Shown here in pieces: positions 49,708-60,572 of a DNA stretch of 64,000 bases. The DNA is from Cordia subcordata (lineage: Eukaryota; Streptophyta; Magnoliopsida; Boraginales; Cordiaceae). The notes beneath the pieces are model-generated. The model did not search any database, was not told the origin of the DNA, and saw only the letters and a list, made by a program, of their open reading frames with translations. The stretch spans positions 5,919,501 through 5,983,500 of the forward strand of contig JAPTOF010000012.1 of assembly GCA_028554755.1 (NCBI GenBank), given 5' to 3'. How positions within the stretch are numbered: the stretch's first letter is position 1; each line of letters opens with the position of its first letter. The translations under genes were made by a program, and so were the position numbers.

Positions 49708-51586
49708 TTTTAGAATTAGTATGCCTTAAAGCTCACTTGTATATAACATTTTGGAGGTTAAACAATGTATAATCATTTTTGTTAAATGACATTATGAGTT
49801 CCTTATATATTATCTCTGGTATGTTTTATTGATGTATGTATAAAAGTCCCTTGACTTGAACTAATGATTTAGGTACACAGTGAGACTGGACGCATAATAG
49901 GTCCAAGTCTAGATTTAGTGACGTCATAAATTAAGTCCGTAACCGAATGGTAGTGTTGGGCACTCTACCAGGATAAGGTTATATTGAGCAAGTCTCCTCA
50001 TTGAGGGTGATTTATTTAGGTCATTGGAGGACTTTCCGAATTTTTCTCAATAGTACGTGTGTCACGTATTTGACAGGACCATTGTGAGTATGTTTTCTAG
50101 AGACGTACTATCAAAGAAAGAAAACAAGATACTCACTACTACTAAATAATCATTGCTCTTAATCTTTAGCATATGTGGATGAACTAATGAAGTTAGGATT
50201 TGGTACTTTGATTCACTGTGGGTGAGATCTTACTTTATTAGGATCAACAGCCTTGTGTATTAAGTGCTAAGTTCTAATTAATTGGAACATGCATATGCAA
50301 TATGGAATCTATGTGCCCCCTTTAGGATTATCCATGTTTATCATCTGAATTTAGATCTAGTGATATTACCTCTATAGGTGTATCGATCATATGGCTTGAG
50401 GGTCGCTCCCGAGATCAAGAGATTCCATGACCAAGGATGGTTGGGAATAGGACAAGAAACCCAACAAAAAAAGATACAACTAAGGTGGTGATAGTACAGT
50501 GCCAAATGACCGGTCTTAGCTGTGGGTGTGCATAGAGGGGCATTATGGTTGGTTATTTAGTAGGTCAAAGACAAAGTTCACATTCTTTTGTGATAAGCTT
50601 TTGGGTAATAGCAATTATTCTTGGAGTACAACTTTGATCTTATGGTGGAATAGATCGGAGTTAAAAATAATTATTATGTCGCCTAGATCGGGCAAGGACA
50701 TTTTTTTATTATTTTTGGAAGCCAAGGTTAATTGTGTCTTCTTGGTCACTTCCCTAGTTGAAATGACTTTAAGAGAGTAATCTTGAAAGAGCAAATTCTA
50801 TATTGTGGTAGTAGCCTTATTGGGCCAAAACTTAGAATTGGATTTGGGTTTTCTTTAGAGTCCAAGATAACCTAATTGGGCTTGGATGGTTTCTTATTAG
50901 GTTTGGGCCTCCACATGGATTATGGACTATGTGTTGGGCTTGGATTGCGGGCTTGGCCCAATCTTCCAAGACATATGCTAGAATACTACATGAAGAATTC
51001 AAATTGTATAAGTAACTTCCATGACATATGGCAAACATTTACTACTAAGAAAAAGTTTCCCACACGGAAAGTTTACAAGGTTTAGATGCCAAACTTTTTC
51101 TATAAATAGGCAAAACCTTAAACCATTTCTAGCATTCAAAAATTTTGTAGTTGATTTCTTCTATTTTGGCAAGAGAATACTACAACACATAGTACACACT
51201 TATTGTGTGGTTTTTTGCTCTAGATTTTTAAGAGCATATTACTTTACTTCTTCCTACACAAGAGGCTATTCTCTTAAGAAAAGTCTCTTTAACCATATGG
51301 AAAAAGACTAGGGAGTTGCATATTGCGACACCCTTATAGTAAAATTTTTTTTGTGGCCTTGTTCATGAGTGGGAGCAGAACTTGTTACGGTTTTAGCTTC
51401 ATCAAAGGCCCCACGCTTCAAGAGGTTAGTTTTACATATTTTGCAAATACTAGTTATGTTCTATATGCTCTTAAGCATGTTCTTGTGTGTGTTATGTGGT
51501 TATTTTATTTTCCCAGCATGTTTTCTTGGTAGTATTTTTGAAAATATGGACTAGGATAGACCACATGTAATATTATTGATCCTACA
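49708..51586 (+). repeat. 3' LTR of Copia 2
   Basis: It follows the purine tract GTGCAAGTGGGAGA (49693-49706), matches 33599-35475 and ends GATCCTACA. It is followed by the target duplication AGTAA. Its first bases (TTTTTAG) are altered compared with the 5' copy (TGTGAAG). Confidence 0.9.
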
Positions 51587-51591
51587 AGTAA

Positions 51592-53505
51592 TATGCGAAT
51601 GGATTCAAGTTTAGCTACGGGAGCATAGGTCTCATCATAGTCAATTCCTTCTTTTTGATTATAGCCTTAAGCTACAAGTCTAGTCTTGTTTCTAGTTACT
51701 GCACTGGTATCATCTAGTTTATTCCTAGATACCCATTTAGTTTCAATTACTGGGTGGTCTCTAGGTCTTTCAACTAATTTTGAACTTTGTTTCTATCAAA
51801 TTGATATAATTCCTCTTGCATAGCTATTATCCAATTTTCACCAAGCAAAGCCTTTTTAACAGTTTTAGGTTTTATATGAGAAATGAATGCATAATGTTCA
51901 CAAAAAGCGTTTATGTTACGCTTAGTTCTTACGCCTTGAGATGGATCATTAAGGATTTGATCTTGAGGGTGATTTCGAACGAATTTCCAACTCTTTGGTA
52001 GATCTTCATGAGTCTCCTTCATCTTCATGTTATTTTCAATTAAGCATTGTCTATCATCCTTATTGGCTTGAGACTCCTCTTCTTGATGTGTATCTTCTTG
52101 TTTTGTCAAAATTTCTTTGCCTTTTTGAAATGGATCTTTAAGTGTAGTCTTTTACAAAAGATAACCTACATCATCAATTTCTTTTCTTGGCTCAAATGGG
52201 TTAGTCTCATCAAATGTAACATGCATTGATTCTTCCACAACAAGAGTTCTTTCATTATAGATTCTATAAGCTTTATTCTTGGTGGAATATTCTAAAAATA
52301 TGCCTTTATCCGATTTAGCATCAAATTTTCTCAAATGATCTTTAGTGTTCAAAATAAAACATTTGCAAACAAACACTTTGAAGTATGAAATTTTAGGGGT
52401 TTTTCCATGCCATAGTTCATATGGAGTTTTATTCAAAATAGGTCTAATTAAAACTCTATTTTACATATAACATGTGGTGTTTACGGCTTCACTCCAAAAA
52501 TATGTTAGCAAGTTTTTTTTTTTTTAACATAGTTCTTGCTATTTCTTGTAGTGTACGATTTTGTTGAGAAGTCCAAGGGGCCAAAAAGTTGTGTTCTACG
52601 CCATATTGATCACAAAAATGCATAAAAAAGATTATTCATATATTCTGTGCCATTATCACTATGAATGCAAGTTATAAAATAGGCTTTCTTATTTTGCACT
52701 TTTCTACACAATCTTGCAAGTTTATTGAAGACATCATTTTTATGTGCAAGTTGTATAACCAATGTAAACTTAGTATAGTCATCCACAACAACAAAGGTAT
52801 ATCTTGATCCTTCTCGACTTGCCACATCAAGTGGTCCAAATAAGTCCATATACAATAATTGTAATGCTGTATTAGTTGACATCTTATTAATAGGTTTGGA
52901 AGATGTTTTGTATTGTTTTCCTAATTGACATGCGTCACAAACTTTGTCTTTTTCAAATTTGAGTTTTGGCAAATCTCTAACAAGATTATGTTTTGATAAA
53001 TCATTTAATAAACTCATGCTAGCATGTCCTAATCTTCAATGCCACAACCAAATATTATAATGCACAATCGATAAGCATTTAACATGTTAGGGCACATTAT
53101 CAATTTTAATGGTATAGACATTTTCATTTCTCTTAGTGACAAATAACACATTATCATTACCACATTCATATACAATGCAACTAGAAGATTGAAATACTAC
53201 TTTATGACCTTTATCACATAATTTGCTTATACTAAGTAAATTGAATTTAAGACCCTCTACAAGTAAGACATTGTGAATATCAAGAGAATTTTCATTACCA
53301 ATGCTTCATTTCTCAATTATTTTTCCCTTGCTATTGCCCTTAAAGGTAACATCTCTACCTTTGGTTCTCTTCAATTTATAGAAAAGTGATGGGTTTCCTG
53401 TTATGTGTTTGGAATAACCACTATCCAAGATCCACTTCATCTTGCTAGTTTTGCTCACGTGGCATACATGCACACATGAAATTCAAATGCAATTCTTTAT
53501 TTTAG
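51592..53505 (-). pseudogene. Copia 1 pol: protease, integrase, first part of RT
   Basis: On the minus strand the protease motif WILDSGYSKHITG is at about 53435-53400. The integrase zinc and core region is at 53060-52610 (CDACQLGKQ, LLYMDLFGPLD, FVVVDDYTKF and SDNGTEY). The integrase C-terminal part is at 52436-52152 (TPYELWHGKTP and GIFLEYS). The linker to RT is at 52109-51774. RT starts at about 51775 (RNKTRLVA then GYNQKEGIDYDET), with one stop, and breaks off at 51592 where Copia 2 is inserted. Frames are interrupted at several points. Confidence 0.82.
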
Positions 53506-53509
53506 GTCT

Positions 53510-54660
53510 TCAACACCTTGGGTCCTTGACGTTAATATCAATTTTTGGCCTTGACGACCCATTTAGGTCTTTGCCAATGTGGGATATGTGATCCTCTATC
53601 ATGAAATTTTCTAAAGTAACAATGAGTTGATACATGTCCTTTCTTTTCACAATATGTGCAAGTGATGTTTGACTTTGGAGAGATGAAGGAAGTAGAGGTA
53701 GAAGTAGATGCCTTGACAAAATAAATTTTGAAATATTTTTTCTTGATAGTTGGCTTATAACCAATTTCACTTTTATCAAAATCCATTTTTTGAGATCCAA
53801 AGAAGTTTTTCAAAGTTCTCTTTGCCATTTATGAATTTTTGAATAACTCCATTCAAATCCTCATTTCTTTTTTACAAATCTTACAAAATCTTTAGCAAAT
53901 GATTCATTTTCTTGTTCCAAAGTTTCAATTTTCACAATAAGAGATGTATTCTTATTTTCCAAAATCTCTTTTCTCATCAAGAGAAAGTTTCAACTTTCTA
54001 CGCATTTGTTTATTTTTTGCTAAAACCAATAAGAATTCATCGTGTAATTTTGCAAATGCCTCTTTTATTTCCTCAAAAGTATACTCCTCTTCCTCCTCCT
54101 CACTAGATGAGTAATAAATAGATGGAGAAGATTGTACCTCATCCTCATTAGCCATGAGGCAAAATTTTGCAACCTCATATTGTTCTTCCATGTCTTCCTC
54201 GCTCTTGGAAGTATTCCATGTTGTCTTAAGTGCTTTGCCTTCCTTTTTCTTCGCAAGCTTTGGACAATTTATCTTGATATGTCCCGGCTTAATGCAAATG
54301 AAGCATTTTAATTCATCACTTTTTGCTTCTTTTTGCTTCTTGAATTCCTTCACTTCTTTTCCTCTTCTCTTCCAATTGTTGCTGTTGAAGGAGGCTCCTC
54401 TTTTCATCTTTCTAAATTTCATGAATTTTGTGAAGTTTTGGGCAACAAGTGCAATCTCCTCATTTTTCGGTTCCCCCTCGTCATCTTCATCTTCACTTGA
54501 TATGTATTTTAATGCAACAAGTGCTATGGACTTCTTTATCTTTTTATCTTCCAAGCCTTATAATCATGTAATTGAATGAATACTTTCATCCTCATTTTCC
54601 AAAAGGCATAATTGGTTCCATAAAAAGAATTGCTTGCTTAATAGAAATATCGTCCATATT
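53510..54660 (-). pseudogene. Copia 1 gag, internally deleted
   Basis: The segment 54554-53952 encodes a Lys/Glu-rich gag C-terminal part with a CCHC zinc knuckle (CFICIKPGHIKINC) and a very acidic tail (SSSEEEEEEYTFEE). A second CCHC-like finger (CTYCEKKGHVSTHC) lies at about 53650-53610, followed by a Trp- and basic-rich linker. Two fingers separated this way fit Sirevirus gag-pol. Only about 150 bases separate the primer-binding site from the gag C-terminal half. They contain a short Met-initiated start (MDDISIKQAI, near 54657), so most of the gag N-terminal domain has been lost. Confidence 0.75.
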
Positions 54661-54706
54661 TGCCAAATATAATTCTACTAGTTGTTAAACTATAGGTAGA
54701 ACCCTA

Positions 54707-54719
54707 GCTCTTGATACCA
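54707..54719 (-). other. Primer-binding site of Copia 1
   Basis: The minus strand reads TGGTATCAAGAGC two bases after the end of the 5' LTR remnant, one base longer than the usual TGGTATCAGAGC. Confidence 0.85.
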
Positions 54720-54721
54720 AT

Positions 54722-55047
54722 TGTAGAGGCAAATATCTTAAAGGAAGGGGGTGAATTAAGATATTGGACAATTTTTTCAATTAAAATTTAACAAATAAAT
54801 CACACACTTTCACTTAAGCAATATAGCAGGCACTACTTAATCAATAATTGTAGAAAAAGTAAAGTAGAGATAAGAAAGAAAATGACAAATGATTTTTAGG
54901 TGGTTCATCCTTATCTACGTCTACTGCCTAAGGCAGCTCCTCCTTAGGACTTCAATCAACTTTACTATAGTGTTTCTTTAAAGCTTGGTGAAGTACAAAC
55001 CAAGCATTACACCTTTTTGAACCAAAATTCAAAGAACTCAAGAGACA
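54722..55047 (-). repeat. Truncated 5' LTR of Copia 1
   Basis: The last about 326 bp of the LTR (minus strand) match the 3' LTR from 28828. Similarity ends abruptly after AAGAGACA at 55047, where a different plus-strand Copia begins. More than 1 kb of this LTR is missing. Confidence 0.88.
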
Positions 55048-55217
55048 GTTTAATGGTGAATTTCTCTATTAAAGGTTCGGTGCGAGCTCGGTAATCAAGA
55101 AAATAAAGATTTTAATTGATGAAATTGTGCTTCAATAGTGATCGCAAAGCATTTCTCCTTAATTTATCTTGCTTTGAAGTTTCTTTGCAACTCGAGTGTT
55201 CTTCTTATCATCGCCAT

Positions 55218-55914
55218 GGCAGTTGAGCTTGATGATAGTCTTCCTATTGGTTTGAAGTTTCTTATTCAAAATCTTAATGCTCTTTATCAATTCAAACTTG
55301 ATAATACTAACTATCTGGTGTGGAGATCACATGTTGAAAGTATGCTTGATGCTAATATTCTCCTTGAGCGTGTTATTATTATACATCCACCTCCAATTAT
55401 TAAAGGCATTAATGGCAATAACATTGCTAATCCTGAGTATATTCAAAGGAAATTGATTCATAACAATCTTAAGCCAGGTTTAACTAGTTCACTTACTCCT
55501 AATGTCATAACTCAAGTAATGATGTTGCATACTACTTCTGAGCTTTGGTCTGCTCTAGAAATATGGTATAACTCTTCCTTTACACCATACATCTATCAAT
55601 TAAGGCAGCAATTGTATTACCTTACCAAAGAAGTTCTTACTATGTAATAATAATTAGATAAGATTAAGGCCATAGTTGACACTCTTACTATGATTGACGA
55701 GCCTCTAAGAGATGCAGATGTTGTGATATGCACACTTAAAGGCTTACCAACTCAGCAAAATTCCTTTAAAGCTTCCATAAGAGTGAGATATAAGCCTATT
55801 ACAGTTCAGGAACTATTCAGTCTTCTCATGATTGAGGAACTACAACTTCAATTGGATAATAAACTCTGTTTGCCTGCTTCTACGACTAACATGCATACTG
55901 CTTTAAACACTTAG
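55218..55914 (+). pseudogene. Copia 3 gag
   Basis: A UBN2-type gag begins at an ATG at 55218 (MAVELDDSLPIGLKF). It is open to 55647, then continues in the same frame after stops as 55690-55914 (KGLPTQQNSFKASIRVRYKP). The zinc-knuckle region that should follow is too degraded to read with confidence. Confidence 0.7.
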
Positions 55915-58147
55915 AAAGTTGGAGGTCAATTTGTTAATGGTAGAGGCAAAAGTAGATCTAGCATAGCTAATTTTAGGCAAAGATAGGAACAATGGCAAAG
56001 GTACTACTAACAATACAGGCAGAGGAAATTTTCCCAATTCACAAACTTATAATCCTTCTTCTCAATCTGTTGTTGAAATAGTTTATTAGCAAATTTATGG
56101 TAAGCCTAACCATATGGCTCTTGATTGCTAGCACAGGTTCGATGCAGCGAATTATGCTAGATCTAAGCCACTTAAATAGGCCTACACAGCACACTAAGGC
56201 TCATCTTCCTCTGGAGATAAAGCCTGGATTCTTGACTCTGGCTCAAACACTCATTCACGGGAGACCTATCTTAGTTTACCACATATCAACCTTATCAAGG
56301 TGCTGAATCTATTGCTGTGGGAAATTGTTCTTCTCTGGCAATTGAGCACATAGATGCATATACTATTTCCATACAAACATCTTCTTTTTAACTAAAATAT
56401 TTACTTCATATCCTTCAAATATCCACAAACTTATTGTTAGTGTTTAGTAAGCTAAAGACAATAATGTCACCTTAATTTTTAATGCACATGGACAAGATGA
56501 CTAACAAAGTCCAGTTCCAGGGTCCTTGTAACAATGGTCTCTACACACTGCCTACCCAGTATAGTCTCTAGTTTTCTCTGTTCTTTCATCCCTTACAAGC
56601 TATGTTGCTCACCTCACCATAGGTGAACTCTAACATCACAGGCTAGGACATCCTCATCAGGGCATTCTTTAGTTTTTAGTTTCCGCTTTACATCCCCTTT
56701 CCTCATATGTAAAACTTTATTGTGAATCTTGTTATGTTTTAAAAGCACATAGACTCTCTTTTTCTATTTTAGATTCTATTACAAATAAGCCCTTTGATCT
56801 AGTGCATAGTGATGTATGGGCCCTTACTCCAGTACTTTTTTTCATGAATTACAAGTCTTATCTCTTGTTTGTAGATGATTGTACTAGATTTACTTGAGCC
56901 TGTTAAATCCAAAGTTGAAGTGTTTAATGCGTATGTAGCCTTTCATACCATGGTAAAAACACAATTCAACACAAATATCAGAACATTAAGGACAAACAAT
57001 GGCACTAAGTTTGTTACCATCACTTTGCTAAGTTTCTATTGTTAAATGGCATTTTACATCAAAGATCATGCTGGTAGAGTAAAGAGTAAGCATATGCACC
57101 TTATAGAACAGCTATAGCCCTGTTATATCAGTCCCACTTACATTTTCCCCATTGGCGTAAGGCACTCTTAACTGCAAACTATCTAATCATTAGACTCCCT
57201 AAGCCTGTACTTTAAGGCAAGTCACCATTTGAGTGTCTCTATGGGCACAAACCAAATTACAATGTTCTTAAGCCATTTGGTTGTCTTTGCTTCCCTTGGC
57301 TTAGGCCTTATAGCTCTAATAAACTAGAACCAAGGTTTTTCCATTTTTTTGTGTTTTAGGATACTCACCTTATTTAAAAGGCTACAAATGTATAGACCTA
57401 CAATCTTATGTTGTCTACACTTCAAGGCACATTAGATCTGTAGAACATGTCTTCCCATACAACTCTTTTACAAGTGATTCCATGCCAAATCTAGAATCAT
57501 TTCTATTTTCTTTGGCTCCTCAGACTAGTTTATCTCTTAATGTCTCTAGTCTCTTATCCTTAGATTAGGACACATCTGACAATAGTCCTACTATTATTAC
57601 TCTTATAGCAAACAACATGGCCGCTCTATCAGCCTCATCATCTTCCTTATCCTCTCTATCTACTTAACAAACATCATCTATATCATCTATATTGCTTATG
57701 TCTCTCAATTACAGGGTCAGTCCATGCACCCTATAGTTACCAGATCCAAGACAATCTCCTTAAATCCCAATCCAAGGTACAATGTTAATTTAGTTTCTGT
57801 GACACCACTTACAATAGAGCCTATATGCTATAAAGATGCTGCCAAGAATATTTACTGGAAAAAAGTCAGAGGAGCTCACTTATTTCTTGGGAATTGAAGT
57901 GCAGCCTATCACTAAAGGACTATTACTTCATTAGTCCAAGTATGCTTAGGACATACTTCATAAAATAGGAATGCCACAGTGCAAACCATGTGCCATACCT
58001 TCTATACCTTACACTTCAACTTTTAGCACAGAGTCCATTCTTCTTTGTTTATCTAATACAGAATTCAGGAGTTTAGTAAGAGCATTACAATACTTGACTT
58101 TCACTAGGCCAAACTTGTAATTTTTAGTAAACACACTATGTCAACAT

Positions 58148-58750
58148 ATGCATAATCCTACCAAAGCTGACCTTAATGCATTAAAAAGAGTACTCAGGCA
58201 TATTCAAGGAACCATTAATCAAGGCATTCTCTTTACACCAGGTTCTCTTGAACTACTGGCCTTCTCAAATGCAACTTGGGATACCAATACAGAAAACAAA
58301 AGATTTGTCTCAGGGTTCTACATATTTTTAGGCCCTAATCTATTGTCTTGGTGTTCCAAGTGCCAATCTACAGTTGCTTGTAGCTCAGTAGAAGCTGAGT
58401 ATAGGAGCTTGGCATCTACTGCTACTGAAATCAAATGGCTCACCTTCTTGTTAAAAAACTTGCACATACCAGTTCAGTGCCCTCAATTATGGTGTGACAA
58501 TGCCTCAGCCATTGCACTTACTACTAATCCAGTCAATCATAGTCATATAAAGCATATTGACTTGGATTACCACTTTGTTAGGGAGTTAGTGTCCTCTAAG
58601 CAATTACAATTACATCATATTTTCTCTGCAGAACAGCTAGCTAATATTTTCACAAAATCATTGCCTACTGCCAAGTACAAGTACTTGAAGAGCAAGCTTC
58701 CCCTGCAATTTACCAGGGTAAGCTTGAGGGAGGCTAATAGTAGTCACTGA
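58148..58750 (+). pseudogene. Copia 3 RNase H
   Basis: An open frame of 200 codons covers the RNase H end of pol: PTKADLNALKRVLRHIQGT, WCSKCQSTVACSSVEAEYRSLA, LWCDNASAIALTTNP and the C-terminal FTKSLPTAKYKYLKSKL. The EAEY and CDN motifs are intact. It is only the surviving tail of a broken polyprotein, with no start of its own. Confidence 0.8.
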
Positions 58751-58900
58751 CGTAAATATCTCCTAGGAGTTAAAGAATGTATAACTCCTACTATAAATAT
58801 CTCCTTATACATCATATCAAATGGAATGGAAATAATATCTTTCCATAATTCTCTGATTTCGGTCAATACGCTAGCTATGTCATACACCTAATTAAAAATG

Positions 58901-60249
58901 AAAACATCCTGCATTTTTCCCCTTCCCCCCCCCCCCCCTAAAAAAACTAACTTTGTAGCTATAAGAAGATAGCAATCGTGAAATCTAAAGATTAGGAACT
59001 TTTATGTCATCCCCCTTAATAAGATAATAAATCAAACGTCGTTATTGACATAGGCAATATGCTTGACTCCAAATGGCTAAAGCTTACATTATTCGAGGAT
59101 AACGACAAACGGAATCACATAGCATCAACATTTATGGATATGATCGTGGTGAATTATCACGTCATCTATATATTTAAACGTGTAAGTAACACATCCAACC
59201 TCATGTGCATATATAATTTGTTTTAAACTTAGCACGTGCGTAATTTTGAAAAGAGAGATGGCTAATGGTGAGAATTGAACACTAGTGTATTTATTATTGT
59301 ATTAATAGATCCTTTACGTTAAAAAAGAATAAAAATGGTAACTTTATCAAAAAAAAAGGCATGCGTGTTAGCTTGTCGCCACAGAATGGTAACAAACTGA
59401 ACCCTTAAGACTTGAGAGAGATCATCATCGGATATCAATAAGCAAAGCTGCATAAGGCCAAAGCTATGTGACTTGGAAAGCAACTCTCGAAGTTTAGGAC
59501 TCATGCTCTCTTGGCCCTTATAAGTAAGCTTGTGGAGCAGTAATGAAATTAAACGTGATATTAAAGCACCGTAGCTGACGTTTAAGCCAGTGTGGCTAAT
59601 ATATATTGATAATGCTTTTTGATTATGATGTGTGATTCATACATCACATAGCTTGAGCTATATGGGTGGGCTGTGATTTTTTATTTGGTTCTTCAACTCA
59701 AAGACGACACAAAAAAAAAAATGCTAATTAATTGTACGGGACTTAGAGACAAAGAAAAGGACCTTTTGTAATCCAATTGTCGTATCTGAATATTCACTTC
59801 ATTGGAGAGGTCAAGTAACATTATGATGATGATCCGCCCTGATAAGGATATCATATATTTGTAGAGAAATTAATAAATGTGTTCACTTAATAAATTAGAG
59901 TTTACCTTATTTTTAGAGATGTACCGTATACGTCTTTGAGGAATTACCCCACAACATGAGATAGCTCCAGCTGCTTAAAAAAGATATTAGCAAGGTTTTC
60001 TCTCTTAAAATGATCATTGATTTATGGTCGCACTACCTCCTCCAAAAAGGGAAAAGGAACCAAAAAAAAAAACACAAGGAGAAAAGAATTGGCATGCATG
60101 TAAGATTTGAGCTCTAATTAAATCGTTTGGATACTAAAATGCTCACTTGGTTAATTAAACAGAAGGAGAAAAGAATTGGCATGCAAGTCCCTTTGTATAT
60201 GACCCCACTTTGATTAAAATACAAAGAAACGTATGACCCTACTGGAGCC
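58901..60249. other. Spacer upstream of the CLE gene
   Basis: AT-rich, no supported gene. A run of 14 C bases is at 58925-58938. The last few hundred bases should contain the CLE promoter. The word GGAGAAAAGAATTGGCATGCA occurs twice (about 60079 and 60165), giving a short direct repeat about 86 bp apart. Confidence 0.45.
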
Positions 60250-60256
60250 TATATAT
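60249..60256 (+). promoter_or_regulatory. CLE TATA box
   Basis: CTATATAT lies about 95 bases before the CLE start codon and is followed by a C-rich stretch (CCCTCCCC), as in many plant promoters. This is position-based inference. Confidence 0.6.
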
Positions 60257-60347
60257 GTCCCTCCCCTATCCCAGCTTCAAAGCATGTTTACATGCAATAC
60301 AATTCGATTCCCATCAAACCTAATTATCAAAAAAAAATTTCTCATTA

Positions 60348-60572
60348 ATGGCTAGCTTGAAGTTCTTGCTCTTTCTCCTCGTCTTGTTTCAGTTTCCTGC
60401 AGGTGCTGGAAATGGTGTTCTTGATTATCCAAATTCACAAAAGAAGAGGAAATGTGCATTGATTGAGACAGCAGAAGAGATGATGAGGGAGAGTTTACGC
60501 AATCAAGGTGTTAATCGTTATAATGTCACCGGGCTTATAAGCCCCGGAGGGCCTGATCCCAAACATCATTAA
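60348..60572 (+). CDS. CLE: CLE-family signalling peptide precursor
   Basis: CLE precursors are secreted and cut to 12-13 residue arabinosylated peptides that bind leucine-rich-repeat receptor kinases to control meristems and vasculature. This intronless gene encodes 74 residues. Residues 1 to about 21 are a signal peptide (KFLLFLLVLFQFPAGAG), followed by a variable basic/acidic domain. The terminal motif is LISPGGPDPKHH (63-74), directly before the stop, as expected. The hydroxyproline positions (Pro66, Pro69), the Gly-Gly and the final His-His match the family. The nearly invariant first Arg is Leu here, and position 10 is Lys rather than Gln or Arg. An NVT glycosylation sequon sits just before the motif. 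TATA and a short leader precede the ATG, and AATAAATAAA follows at about 60782. Function of the variant peptide is not known. Confidence 0.9.
   Translation: MASLKFLLFLLVLFQFPAGAGNGVLDYPNSQKKRKCALIETAEEMMRESLRNQGVNRYNVTGLISPGGPDPKHH

Larger units (their letters stand above)
33599..51586 (+). mobile_element. Copia retrotransposon 2 (Angela-like), nested in Copia 1
   Basis: The plus-strand element has LTRs at 33599-35475 and about 49708-51586, each about 1.88 kb, starting TGTGAAGATTAG and ending GATCCTACA. The 5-bp target duplication AGTAA is at 33594-33598 and 51587-51591. The primer-binding site TTGGTATCAGAGC is at 35477-35489. The order gag, protease, integrase, RT, RNase H is Copia. Long LTRs and the wording of gag and integrase resemble the Angela/Tork branch, from memory. 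Gag and pol carry several stops. It is interrupted inside the protease by the Gypsy element 38094-46782. LTRs are similar by eye (few differences per hundred bases), so it is younger than Copia 1. Confidence 0.9.
28828..55047 (-). mobile_element. Copia retrotransposon 1 (Sirevirus-like), split by nested insertion
   Basis: This is a minus-strand element. The 5' LTR remnant (54722-55047), primer-binding site (54707-54719), gag, protease, integrase and the first part of RT lie right of the insertion (51592-54700). The rest of RT, RNase H, an extra ORF, the polypurine tract (30195-30209) and the complete 3' LTR (28828-30194) lie left of it (down from 33598). The insertion is Copia 2 (33599-51586). 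The RT reading frame resumes across it once the 5-bp duplication is allowed for, which proves the nesting. Long LTRs (1.37 kb), a strong purine tract, two CCHC-like fingers and an ORF after pol point to the Sirevirus (SIRE/Maximus) group. LTR copies are visibly diverged, so it is the oldest of the three. Confidence 0.85.
55048..58900 (+). mobile_element. Copia retrotransposon 3 (Ale/Retrofit-like), degraded
   Basis: Plus-strand gag (55218-55914), fragments of protease and integrase (about 56100-57500) and RNase H (58148-58750) are in Copia order. The gag N-terminus (LNALYQFKLDNTNYLVWRSHV) and RNase H wording resemble the Ale/Retrofit group. A purine-rich stretch AGCTTGAGGGAGGCTAA at 58722-58738 would be the purine tract. 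The following TGACGTAAATATCTCC (from 58748) may start a short 3' LTR, containing CTACTATAAATATC. No matching 5' LTR was found; the left side is cut at 55047/55048. Many stops make it old. Confidence 0.7.
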
